64,000 nucleotides of DNA from contig NZ_JAAKZV010000012.1 of assembly GCF_011044975.1 (NCBI RefSeq), forward strand, positions 1 to 64,000, read 5' to 3'. Shown here piece by piece: positions 35,719 to 43,714 of the stretch; the stretch's first letter is position 1, and each line of letters starts with the position of its first letter. A model generated the notes under the pieces. The model ran no database searches and had not been told where the DNA came from. It saw nothing but the letters and a program-made list of their open reading frames with translations. The DNA comes from Streptomyces coryli. Lineage in GTDB: Bacteria > Actinomycetota > Actinomycetes > Streptomycetales > Streptomycetaceae. A program made the position numbers and the translations under genes.

Positions 35719-35728
35719 TGGTATACCA
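35719..35728. promoter_or_regulatory. Operator TGGTATACCA, site 2
   Basis: An identical copy of site 1, extended here to AATGGTATACCAAT, lies between the divergent carbamate kinase and DUF2877 genes. It would control both directions at once. It ends 9 bases before the ATG of the DUF2877 gene. Confidence 0.8.
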
Positions 35729-35737
35729 ATCTGAGTG

Positions 35738-36697
35738 ATGGATTCGGAGCGGACCGGAGTGGCGGTGACAGCCGTGCGCAGCACACATGCGGTGTTCCGC
35801 GCGCTCTCCTGCGACGCCGTACTGCTCGCGCACCTGCGCGCGCCGCTCGGGCGCGGGCGGGTGGAGAGCACCTATCACCGGGTGCTCAACCTCCTGCTGC
35901 CGGACGGCAGATTGATGGCACTGGCCGGCCGGGACGCGGGCGACGCCCCCTGGACGCTCGTCGTCGACACCCCGCACTGGTCGGCGTACGACATCGAGGC
36001 GGGGCAGCCGGTCGAGTTCACGCCGGGGCGTATCGCACTCCCCGGCATCGAGATCGATGTGGACCCCGCCGAGGAATGGCATACCATCCTTCCCGCCCTC
36101 GGCGATCTCACCCCGCAGCACCTGGGCGTCGCCGCCCGCTCGCTCTACGCGCTCACCCGCGCGCACGGCGAGTTCGGCGGCATGCTCGGCGCCTCCCGGA
36201 ACGCCTGGCCCATGGAGTCCGTCGTCTGCGCCGCCCTCGACGAGGGCCGGGCCGCGCTCACCCGCGCCGTCCTCGCCCGGGATCCGGCCGGCATCCGCGA
36301 CGGCGTCCTCGCCCTCCTCGGCCTCGGCCCCGGACTCACCCCGGCCGGCGACGACTTCCTCACCGGCATCGCCGTGCTGTCCGCGCTCGACGGCACCCGG
36401 CTCGGCCCGTTCGCGACCGTGCTCGGCGACGTACTCGACGAGCGGTCCGGCCGCACGACTCTGCTGAGCGCCACCACCCTCCGCGAAGCGCTCGCAGGCC
36501 GCGTCCGCGCCTCCCTCGCCGACGTGCTGTGCGCGATCCCCGCCACCCGTCGCCAGGACACCGCGCAGGCCGCCGACGCCCTCAAGAACCCGGTCCGCCG
36601 CGCGTTGGCCCACGGCCACACCTCCGGCACCGACACCCTGTCCGGTCTGGTGACCGGGCTGCACCTGGAGAAAGAACTGCGAGGTCAGCAGCTGTGA
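35738..36697 (+). CDS. DUF2877 protein (AllH/YlbF-like)
   Basis: The 319-residue protein is the first gene of the operon. It shows the DUF2877 signature LLGLGPGLTPAGDDFLTG near residues 190-210, then DERSGRTTLLSATTLREAL. In E. coli the homologue YlbF (AllH) is a subunit of oxamate carbamoyltransferase, together with FdrA and YlbE. That identification follows from family knowledge plus the gene order here. The start can be ATG 35738 or GTG 35735; both lie just after the operator. Its TGA overlaps the GTG of fdrA by four bases, so the subunits are translationally coupled. Confidence 0.88.
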   Translation: MDSERTGVAVTAVRSTHAVFRALSCDAVLLAHLRAPLGRGRVESTYHRVLNLLLPDGRLMALAGRDAGDAPWTLVVDTPHWSAYDIEAGQPVEFTPGRIALPGIEIDVDPAEEWHTILPALGDLTPQHLGVAARSLYALTRAHGEFGGMLGASRNAWPMESVVCAALDEGRAALTRAVLARDPAGIRDGVLALLGLGPGLTPAGDDFLTGIAVLSALDGTRLGPFATVLGDVLDERSGRTTLLSATTLREALAGRVRASLADVLCAIPATRRQDTAQAADALKNPVRRALAHGHTSGTDTLSGLVTGLHLEKELRGQQL

Positions 36698-38238
36698 GCA
36701 CTACAGCAGTCGTCAAAAAGAACACGTACTTCGACTCCGTGTCCCTGATGGCCATTTCGACGAAGGCCAACGGCCTCGACGGTGTGGCGCAGGCCTTCGT
36801 GGCCATGGGCACGGAGATGAACAAGGGGGTGCTGGGCAACCTCGGCCTGCTCACACCCGAACTGGAGGCGGCGGGCACCGGCGACCTCATGATCGTGGCG
36901 GAGACCACCGACGGCACCGACACCGACGCCGTGCTCGCCGCGATCGAGGAGCTGCTCGTCCGCAAGGCCCCGGCCGGCGGCGAGAGCGCCGTGACGTACC
37001 GGACCATCGCGGCCGCCGCGCAGGACCGCCCGGACGCCAACCTGGCCGTCATCGCGGTCAACGGCACGTTTGCCGGTCGCGAGGCCCGCAAGGCGCTCGA
37101 GAACGGCCTCAACGTGATGCTCTTCAGCGACAACGTGCCCGTCGGGGAAGAGGTCGCCCTCAAGCAACTCGCCCACGACAAGGGCCTGCTGATGATGGGC
37201 CCCGACTGCGGCACCGCGATCATCAACAACGTCGGCCTGTGCTTCGCCAACGCCGTCCGCCCTGGCTCCGTCGGCATCGTCGCCGCCTCCGGTACGGGCT
37301 CGCAGGAGGTCTCCGTACGGGTGCACGCCCTCGGCGCCGGCATCTCGCAGCTCATCGGCACCGGCGGCCGCGACCTCAGCGAGGAGGTCGGCGGCATCAT
37401 GATGATCGACGGCATCCGCGCGCTCGCCGCCGACCCGGCCACGTCCGTCATCGTCCTCATCTCCAAGCCGCCGGCCGCGGCCGTGGAGAAGAAGGTGCTC
37501 GCCGAGATAGCCACCGCCGGGAAGCCGGTTGTCGTGTGGTTCGTCGGCGGCTCCGAGGAGGCCGTCGTCGCGGCCGGCGGGCACTTCGCCACCGGCTCCG
37601 AGGACGCGGCCGTGCAGGCCGTACGGCTCGGGACGGAGCTGGAGGCCGTCGCCGGAGAGCTCGACACCGCCCGTATCGACGCGGTCGTCGCGAAGCTGGG
37701 CGCCGAACAGCGCTATGTCCGCGGCCTGTTCTGCGGCGGCACCCTCACCGACGAGGCGATGTACGCGCTGCTGGAGGACACTTCCGACGTCTGGTCCAAC
37801 ATCCAGAAGAACCCCGACCGCAAGCTCTCCGCCGACAGCCCCAGCACCGGCCACACCTTCCTGGACTTCGGCGACGACGAGTTCACCAACGGCCGTCCGC
37901 ACCCGATGATCGATCCGTCGCTGCGCCTGGCCCGCCTGGTGGAGGAGGCGCGCGATCCCGAGGTCGCCGTCATCGTCATGGACTTCATCCTCGGCTTCGG
38001 CGCCCACGAGGACCCGGTGGGCGTGACGCTCCCGGCCATCGCCGAGGCCCGGCAGATCGCCGCCGACGCGGGGCGTCACCTGGAGATCGTCGGCTACGTC
38101 CTCGGCACCGACCGCGACGCCCCGGTCCTCGCCGACCAGATCGCGGCCCTCGAGGCCGCCGGGGTCACCGTCACCGCCAGCAGCACCGAGACGGGCCAGT
38201 ACGCCCGCGCCATCGCCCGGAAGGTCACGAACGCATGA
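36694..38238 (+). CDS. fdrA: FdrA-family protein (AllF-like, acyl-CoA synthetase fold)
   Basis: The 514-residue protein resembles the succinyl-CoA synthetase alpha/beta layout. It has an N-terminal domain (about 1-110) and a Rossmann-like ligase region with MMGPDCGTAIINNVGL and GIVAASGTGSQEVS near 160-215. FdrA from E. coli, long annotated as an acyl-CoA synthetase, is now assigned as a subunit of oxamate carbamoyltransferase, which uses phosphate to split oxalurate into oxamate and carbamoyl phosphate. The open frame runs on upstream, but GTG 36694 overlaps the DUF2877 stop and is the natural start. It ends in an ATGA overlap with the DUF1116 gene. Confidence 0.9.
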   Translation: MSTTAVVKKNTYFDSVSLMAISTKANGLDGVAQAFVAMGTEMNKGVLGNLGLLTPELEAAGTGDLMIVAETTDGTDTDAVLAAIEELLVRKAPAGGESAVTYRTIAAAAQDRPDANLAVIAVNGTFAGREARKALENGLNVMLFSDNVPVGEEVALKQLAHDKGLLMMGPDCGTAIINNVGLCFANAVRPGSVGIVAASGTGSQEVSVRVHALGAGISQLIGTGGRDLSEEVGGIMMIDGIRALAADPATSVIVLISKPPAAAVEKKVLAEIATAGKPVVVWFVGGSEEAVVAAGGHFATGSEDAAVQAVRLGTELEAVAGELDTARIDAVVAKLGAEQRYVRGLFCGGTLTDEAMYALLEDTSDVWSNIQKNPDRKLSADSPSTGHTFLDFGDDEFTNGRPHPMIDPSLRLARLVEEARDPEVAVIVMDFILGFGAHEDPVGVTLPAIAEARQIAADAGRHLEIVGYVLGTDRDAPVLADQIAALEAAGVTVTASSTETGQYARAIARKVTNA

Positions 38239-39659
38239 GCACCACCAACAGCCTGTTTTCCAGCGACCTCAACGTCGTCAACGTCGGCCTCGCCATGTTC
38301 GAGGACGACATAGCCGCCCAGGGCGCCGAGGTCACCACCCTCGACTGGACCCCGCCGGCCGGCGGCAAGCCCGAGGTGCTCGCCGCCCTCGACGCGCTGG
38401 GGGACCTCGAGGTCGCCCAGAAAATCGAGGCCGCCAATGCGGAGGCCGTCGAGCGCATCGCCAACTCCCAGCCGATGCTGGTCGGTTTCGGCCGCGCCCT
38501 CGACGTCGTCCCCGGCATGACCCCGACGACGATCCTGCACTCGGGCCCGCCCATCACCTGGGACCGGATGAACGGCCCGATGCAGGGCGCGGTGACCGGC
38601 GCGCTGGTCTTCGAGGGCCTGGCGAAGGACCTCGACGAGGCCGCTGCCCTCGCCGCCTCCGGGGAGATCACCTTCTCCCCCTGCCACGAGCACGACGCCG
38701 TCGGCTCGATGGCGGGCGTGACGTCCGCGTCGATGTACATGCACATCGTCAGGAACGAGACGCACGGCAACTACGCGTACACGAACCTCTCCGAGCAGAT
38801 GGCGAAGATCCTCCGCATGGGCGCCAACGACGGCTCCGTCGTCGAGCGGCTGGTGTGGATGCGCGACGTCCTCGGCCCCATGCTCAAGGAGGCCATGGAG
38901 ATCGGCGGCCCGATCGACCTGCGGCTGATGCTGGCGCAGGCGCTGCACATGGGCGACGAGTGCCACAACCGCAACAACGCGGGCACGCTGCTGCTGCAGC
39001 AGGCGCTGGCCCCGTCGCTGCTCCAGACGTCCTTCACCACGGAGCAGAAGAAGCAGGTCTTCGACTTCATCGCGTCGTCCGACTACTTCTCCGGCCCGAC
39101 CTGGATGGCCACCGCGAAGGCCGCCCTGGACGCCGCGCACGGCATCGAGAACTCGACGGTCGTGACGACCATGGCCCGTAACGGCGTCGAATTCGGCATC
39201 CGCGTCTCCGGCCTCGCCGGCAACCAGTGGTTCACCGGCCCGGCGGGGACAGTCGTCGGCCCGATGTTCGCCGGCTACAAGCCGGAGGACTCCGGCCGCG
39301 ACATCGGCGACAGCGCGATCACCGAGACGTACGGCTTCGGCGGCTTCACGATGTCGGCCGCGCCCGCCATCGTCGCGCTCGTCGGCGGCACGGTGCAGGA
39401 GGCGATGGCGTACACGCGGGAGATGGGCGAGATCACGACGTCGCAGAACCCCAACGTCACCATCCCGGCCCTCGACTTCCAGGGCATCCCGACCGGCATC
39501 GACGTACGGAAGGTGCTGGACACCGGCATCCTCCCGATCATCAACACCGCCATCGCTCACAAGGACGCGGGCATCGGCATGATCGGCGCCGGCGTCGTCA
39601 ACCCGCCCGTCGAGGCCTTCGAGAAGGCCGCCGCGGCGCTGGCCGAGGTCATCGGCTGA
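38235..39659 (+). CDS. DUF1116 protein (AllG/YlbE-like)
   Basis: The 474-residue protein begins MSTTNSLFSSDLNVVNVGLAMF. It has DUF1116 family features: VVPGMTPTTILHSGPPITWDRM, FSPCHEHDAVGSMAGV, and GDECHNRNNAGTLLL. In E. coli the homologue YlbE (AllG) is the third subunit of oxamate carbamoyltransferase. All three subunits therefore lie in one tightly overlapping operon here, which supports a heteromeric enzyme. It starts four bases inside fdrA (ATGA) and its stop overlaps the next ATG (TGATG), so the permease is coupled as well. Confidence 0.9.
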   Translation: MSTTNSLFSSDLNVVNVGLAMFEDDIAAQGAEVTTLDWTPPAGGKPEVLAALDALGDLEVAQKIEAANAEAVERIANSQPMLVGFGRALDVVPGMTPTTILHSGPPITWDRMNGPMQGAVTGALVFEGLAKDLDEAAALAASGEITFSPCHEHDAVGSMAGVTSASMYMHIVRNETHGNYAYTNLSEQMAKILRMGANDGSVVERLVWMRDVLGPMLKEAMEIGGPIDLRLMLAQALHMGDECHNRNNAGTLLLQQALAPSLLQTSFTTEQKKQVFDFIASSDYFSGPTWMATAKAALDAAHGIENSTVVTTMARNGVEFGIRVSGLAGNQWFTGPAGTVVGPMFAGYKPEDSGRDIGDSAITETYGFGGFTMSAAPAIVALVGGTVQEAMAYTREMGEITTSQNPNVTIPALDFQGIPTGIDVRKVLDTGILPIINTAIAHKDAGIGMIGAGVVNPPVEAFEKAAAALAEVIG

Positions 39660-40957
39660 TGGCCGGCCTGGACACGGCCGCGGACAGCGCGGCGGCCGAC
39701 TCCGAGTACGAGCACAGCCCCGTTCCCGTAGAACGCCGCAAGTCGCTGCTGACCGTGTCGGCGGTGTGGTTCGGCTTCCCGATGATCCTCACCAACGCCG
39801 TCCCCGGCGGCGTCGTCGTCGCCATGCTGGGCTTCTGGCGCGGCCTCGGCGCCATCATGGTCGCGAACCTGGTGATGTTCGCGTACGTCGGTCTGCTCAG
39901 CTACCGCTCGGGCGCGACCGGCGAGAACTTCGCGCTCCAGGCGACGAAGACGTTCGGCCGCATCGGGTACGTGGTCGCGTCCGGCTTCCTGGCGACGATC
40001 GTGGTGGGCTGGTTCGCCTTCAATACGGGCGCCACCGGGGCCACGCTGCACCAGGCCTTCGGCTGGCAGGAGCAGCTGGTGTCGGTGCTCGCGGGCGTGC
40101 TCTTCATCGGCATTACGTATCTGGGCATCCGCGCCCTGTCCTGGCTGGGCGCGGTGGCGGCCCCGCTCTTCATCCTCGTCGGCGTCATCGCCATCGTCCT
40201 GGTGGCGCGGGAGCACAGCCTCGGCGCGATCTTCGACTACCAGGGCGTGGCGGGCGACAGCGCGATCACCTTCGGCGCGGCCGTCTCGATGATCATGGCG
40301 ACCTTCGCCGACTCGGGGACGATGACGGCGGACTTCACGCGCTGGTCCCGTAATGGCAAGGAAGCGGTGCTCGCGACCGCGACCGCCTTCCCGGTGGCGT
40401 CGCTGATCGCGCAGATCACCGGCGGCATCGTGGTGGCGGCCGGCGCGATCGCCTCGGCGGCGACGGTGGGCGGCAACTTCCTGCCGATCCTGACGGGCGG
40501 CCACGGCGTGGTGCTGGACGCCCTGGCGGCGGTCTTCGTCTTCGTCAATCTCGGCTCGGTGTGCAGCCATTGCCTCTACAACGGCGCGCTGAGCTGGTCG
40601 CATCTGACGCGGACGAAGATGCGGCTGATGACGCTGATCCTGGGCGTCATCGGCACGATCGCCGCGCTGGCGGGGGTCTGGAACCACTTCCTCGACTGGC
40701 TGGTCATCCTGTCCGTCTTCGTCCCGCCGCTGGGCGGCGTGCTGATCGCCGACCAGGTGCTGCTGCGCCGCCGGGCGGAGGGCCGTGCCGATACGGCGGT
40801 CCGCCCGACGGCCTTCGCGGCCTGGGCGGCGGGGGCGCTGGTGGGCGGGCTGGTGCACTGGTACGCGCCGCAGTTCTCGGACGCGGTGAGCGGCCTGGTG
40901 GTGGCGCTGGTGGTGTACGTGGCCGCGGAGCGGCTCGGCAGCCGCACGACCTCGTAG
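39659..40957 (+). CDS. NCS1-type nucleobase permease (CodB-like)
   Basis: The 432-residue protein has 12 hydrophobic segments after an acidic 28-residue N-terminal tail. Characteristic NCS1 features are SLLTVSAVWFGFPMI, the GWFAFNTGATGATL motif of helix 3, and ATFADSGTMTADFTRW. The family imports cytosine, purines, allantoin or hydantoins with Na+ or H+. As the fourth gene of the oxamate carbamoyltransferase operon, coupled by one base, it probably imports the nitrogen-rich substrate fed to the pathway. Allantoin, hydantoin and pyrimidines are candidates. No allantoinase or allantoicase gene is in the window. Confidence 0.9.
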   Translation: MAGLDTAADSAAADSEYEHSPVPVERRKSLLTVSAVWFGFPMILTNAVPGGVVVAMLGFWRGLGAIMVANLVMFAYVGLLSYRSGATGENFALQATKTFGRIGYVVASGFLATIVVGWFAFNTGATGATLHQAFGWQEQLVSVLAGVLFIGITYLGIRALSWLGAVAAPLFILVGVIAIVLVAREHSLGAIFDYQGVAGDSAITFGAAVSMIMATFADSGTMTADFTRWSRNGKEAVLATATAFPVASLIAQITGGIVVAAGAIASAATVGGNFLPILTGGHGVVLDALAAVFVFVNLGSVCSHCLYNGALSWSHLTRTKMRLMTLILGVIGTIAALAGVWNHFLDWLVILSVFVPPLGGVLIADQVLLRRRAEGRADTAVRPTAFAAWAAGALVGGLVHWYAPQFSDAVSGLVVALVVYVAAERLGSRTTS

Positions 40958-42196
40958 ATGGGAACGAGGGGGGCTTTCTCATCGCTGCGGGCCAGCCCGG
41001 GATTCCGCTGGCTCTGGTGCTCCAACCTGTTCTTCTTCTGCGGGACATGGACCCAGACCCTGATCCTGGGCTGGCTGGTCTTCGAGTCGACGGGGTCGGA
41101 GTTCCTGCTGGCGGTGTTCACGTCCGTACGGCTGGCACCGATGCTGCTCGGCCCGGTCGCGGGGGTGCTGTCGGACCGCTACGACCGGGTGCGGCTGCTG
41201 GTGGTGGCGTGCGTGTGGGCGCTGGTGGCGGTGTCGGTGGTGGCGGCGGCGGAATCGCTGTTCACGGTCCCGTACTGGCTGCTCCTGGCGGGCGGTCTGG
41301 TGCTGGGCCTGTCGCAGTCACCGTCGCAGCCGGCGCGGATGGCGCTGGTGATGGACCTGGTGGGGAGGGAGAACCTGTCCAACGCCAACGCCCTGAACGC
41401 GATGGCGATGAACATGACCCAGGTGGTCGGTCCCGCCATCGGCGGCGCGATGATCAGCGCGGTGGGCGCGGAGGCATCGCTGTGGATCTCGACGGCTTGG
41501 TACGGGGTGTCGCTGGCGGCGCTGTGGCCGTTGCGGGGGCGGGCTTCGGTCCGTAAGACGGCGGCATCGGACGCCGACCGCGAGTCGGTGACGCGGATGC
41601 TCACCGCGGGCATCCGCACGGTCCTCACCAACCGCCTGTCGGCAGCGGTCCTGGGCGTCACCCTCTCGACCAACGTCCTTCTGTGGCCGATCTTCCAGGG
41701 CTTCATGCCGGCTTTCGCGGCTGAGCTGTCGCTGGATGCCACGGGGCTGAGCTGGCTGCTGGCGTGCAGTGGGGTGGGCGGTCTGGTGGGCTCGCTGATC
41801 ATCGCGCGGCTGGGCGACTTCCGCTTCAAGGGCGGTGTCTTTGTCATCGGCACGGCGACGTGGGGTGGGCTGTGGACTCTGTTCTCCCTTTCTGAGGTAC
41901 TGCCGCTGGCCTTCACGCTGATGGCCTGCATCGGCGTACTGAGCGCTTTCTTCGGCGTCCTGCAGACGACACTGCTCCTGATGACGACGGAGCCGGAGGT
42001 CCAGGGCCGCGCTCTGGGCATTCAGGAACTGGCCATCGGCGCGATCCCGGTGGCGTCGCTGGGCTTGGGGGCGGTGGCGGAGGAATACGGCGTCCGGGCC
42101 ACGACCGTGGTCAGCAGCCTGCTGCTGGTCATCATCCTGACGGCGGTGGCAATACGGGTGCCGCGGCTGCTGGCTTTCAGTGGAAAAGGGGATTGA
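40958..42196 (+). CDS. MFS transporter (EntS-like)
   Basis: The 412-residue protein has about 12 membrane helices and matches the MFS group that includes the enterobactin exporter EntS. Motifs are GTWTQTLILGWLVFESTGS, GVLSDRYDRVRLL after helix 2, and SNANALNAMAMNMTQVVGPAIGG. The ATG follows the permease TAG directly with no gap, so it belongs to the same transcript. It could export a product or analogue of the pathway, or it may simply be co-transcribed. The gene is followed by the long inverted repeat that ends this transcription unit. Confidence 0.85.
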   Translation: MGTRGAFSSLRASPGFRWLWCSNLFFFCGTWTQTLILGWLVFESTGSEFLLAVFTSVRLAPMLLGPVAGVLSDRYDRVRLLVVACVWALVAVSVVAAAESLFTVPYWLLLAGGLVLGLSQSPSQPARMALVMDLVGRENLSNANALNAMAMNMTQVVGPAIGGAMISAVGAEASLWISTAWYGVSLAALWPLRGRASVRKTAASDADRESVTRMLTAGIRTVLTNRLSAAVLGVTLSTNVLLWPIFQGFMPAFAAELSLDATGLSWLLACSGVGGLVGSLIIARLGDFRFKGGVFVIGTATWGGLWTLFSLSEVLPLAFTLMACIGVLSAFFGVLQTTLLLMTTEPEVQGRALGIQELAIGAIPVASLGLGAVAEEYGVRATTVVSSLLLVIILTAVAIRVPRLLAFSGKGD

Positions 42197-42214
42197 CCTC
42201 TTTCTTCTTCCCCC

Positions 42215-42406
42215 GCTCCCAACCACCACCCGGCAGCGGAAAGCCCCCCGCCCCCTCTCCCCTTCCGTAGCCAGCCTTCCGTTTCTCACACCGAGCTACG
42301 ACGGGAGACGGCGACGCGTCCGGGCGCGGTGCGAGAAACGGATGGCTGGCTGCGGAAGGGGAGAGGGGGGCGGGGCGCCTTGGCTTGCCGGGCGGCGGTT
42401 GGGAGC
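42215..42406. repeat. Long imperfect inverted repeat (arms about 79 bp)
   Basis: The left arm (42215-42293) and right arm (42328-42406) are inverted copies around a 34-bp centre. The best matched block pairs CCCCTCTCCCCTTCCG with CGGAAGGGGAGAGGGG. It continues through AGCCAGCC/GGCTGGCT and CCGTTTCTC/GAGAAACGG, with single mismatches, mostly transitions. A further outer block pairs GCTCCCAACC with GGTTGGGAGC. It lies between converging genes and could be an extreme bidirectional terminator or a relic of a small mobile element. No coding potential was seen. Confidence 0.8.
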
Positions 42407-42483
42407 CTTGCGGAGGTTCGAAGCCGGGCGGCGGTTCGGAGCAGCCGTGAAAGGACCGGCAAGGCCGGCGGCGGTTCGGAGCC
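42391..42483 (+). repeat. Three copies of a 17-bp repeat
   Basis: GGCGGCGGTTSGGAGCM occurs at 42391-42407, 42427-42443 and 42467-42483, spaced 36 and 40 bases apart. The first copy overlaps the outer end of the long inverted repeat, and the last ends 11 bases before the laccase stop codon. Confidence 0.6.
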
Positions 42484-42493
42484 TGGCAGCGGC

Positions 42494-43534
42494 TCAGTGC
42501 GCGTCGTGCCCCGAAGCCTTCGCATCCTCGGCGCCCTCGGCGCCCTTCGCATCCTTGCCCGCAGCCTTAGGCACCGCCATAGGCCGATGCTTCCCCGCCA
42601 CCGTCCCATCCGGGTTCTGCACGATCAGCATCCCCGCCATCCCCTGATCCGAGTGCGACTGCACATGGCAGTGGTACATCCAATGCCCGGACCCCACCAG
42701 CTCCCCGGCCACCACCTGAAAGCCGAAGGAATCCCCCGGTCCGCAGATCTTGTTGTCCGTCAGCGGCGTCGGGTCATCCGCACTCGTGAGCATCCCCGTC
42801 CGGTTGTCAGCCCACCGATGTCCGTGCAGGTGGAAGGTGTGGTAGAGCTCCCCGTGCGTGATCATCAGGATCTCGACCCGATCACCCAGCTTCGCCGTGA
42901 AGTTGGGGACCTCGTCACCCGCCACACCAGTCTTGTTGTTGATCGTCATGTCGTTGAAGACGATCGTGAAGGTCTTGTCCGGGAGGGGGTCGCCCTTCCG
43001 GCGGACGATCAAGCCGCCGTACAGGCCCCTCCGTACGCCGCCCGTCCCGTGCTCGGTCCCCACCATGTGGTCGTGGTAGTGCCAGTAGCCGGCGCTGCCT
43101 GCCACGATCGTGCCGTCGGAGCGTTCCCGTTGGGCGTGCGATGACCAGGTGTACGTGCGTTTGCCGCCCGGGGGGACGACGCTGTCGGTCATCGCCGTGC
43201 CATCGTTGTCAATCGTGTAGTCGACGCCGTGCGGGTGGATGCTGACGGGGACATCCAGGGTGTTGTTCAGCTCGATGACCAGGGTGTCGCCCTCGTCGAT
43301 GACCAGCAGGGGGCCGGGGATCGTGGCCTTTCCCGGCTCCAGGCCGTAGCCGAGCTGGTTGTTGGGGAGGGCCTCGGCGTACATGGTCACGTTCTTGACG
43401 ACGCCCTTCGGCTCCACCTCGCCGTCCGGCCGGGTCGCGGCGCTGGTGGACAGCGCGGCCGCGGGGGCCACGACCGCTGCCGCGGCGCCGGTGGTGAAGG
43501 TTCTCCTCGAGAAGCGACGCTCCGGCATCCGCAT
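42494..43534 (-). CDS. Two-domain laccase (small laccase, multicopper oxidase)
   Basis: The 346-residue protein has a Tat signal ([24 protein letters not shown]). Two cupredoxin domains carry all four copper-binding motifs: [17 protein letters not shown], and [12 protein letters not shown] with the T1 Cys and a Met axial ligand. The length and layout match the trimeric small laccases (SLAC) of Streptomyces, which oxidise phenols and other donors and reduce O2 to water outside the cell. The C terminus has a charged Lys/Ala/His tail (about 325-346). ATG 43534 has GGAGGG 10 bases upstream. It is divergent from the sugar dehydrogenase operon. Confidence 0.95.
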   Translation of the reverse strand: MRMPERRFSRRTFTTGAAAAVVAPAAALSTSAATRPDGEVEPKGVVKNVTMYAEALPNNQLGYGLEPGKATIPGPLLVIDEGDTLVIELNNTLDVPVSIHPHGVDYTIDNDGTAMTDSVVPPGGKRTYTWSSHAQRERSDGTIVAGSAGYWHYHDHMVGTEHGTGGVRRGLYGGLIVRRKGDPLPDKTFTIVFNDMTINNKTGVAGDEVPNFTAKLGDRVEILMITHGELYHTFHLHGHRWADNRTGMLTSADDPTPLTDNKICGPGDSFGFQVVAGELVGSGHWMYHCHVQSHSDQGMAGMLIVQNPDGTVAGKHRPMAVPKAAGKDAKGAEGAEDAKASGHDAH

Positions 43535-43644
43535 GCGCTGCCTGCCCTCCGCTATGAGCCAGCTCTACCGGCCACGGATGGTATGAGCACGACAAGAGTT
43601 TGAACAGTCGCAGGACAAAGTTCGTTGAAACTCGGTAGTAGGTA

Positions 43645-43673
43645 TTGGCGAGTTGGCCAAAGCGGTCTAGCTT
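43645..43673 (+). promoter_or_regulatory. Promoter of the ThuA-dehydrogenase operon
   Basis: TTGGCG (43645-43650) and TAGCTT (43668-43673) are separated by 17 bases, a good sigma-70-type arrangement. A leader of about 35 bases with GGGGAGG leads to ATG 43715. Confidence 0.6.
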
Positions 43674-43714
43674 CCCCCCGACAACGCTGTCACGTCAGGG
43701 GAGGCGGGTGCGCG

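Noticed and set aside
36076-36087. ATGGCATACCAT inside the DUF2877 gene as a third operator
   Set aside because: It is one base off the palindrome and encodes in-frame residues (EWHTI), so chance is a fair explanation. It is mentioned only as a possible weak site.
34726-36693. Upstream extension of the FdrA frame by 656 codons
   Set aside because: It passes through the carbamate kinase and DUF2877 genes in wrong frames; the GTG overlapping the DUF2877 stop is the true start.
42391-42483. CRISPR-like array
   Set aside because: Three imperfect 17-bp repeats, unequal spacers that share sequence with the repeats, and no cas genes.
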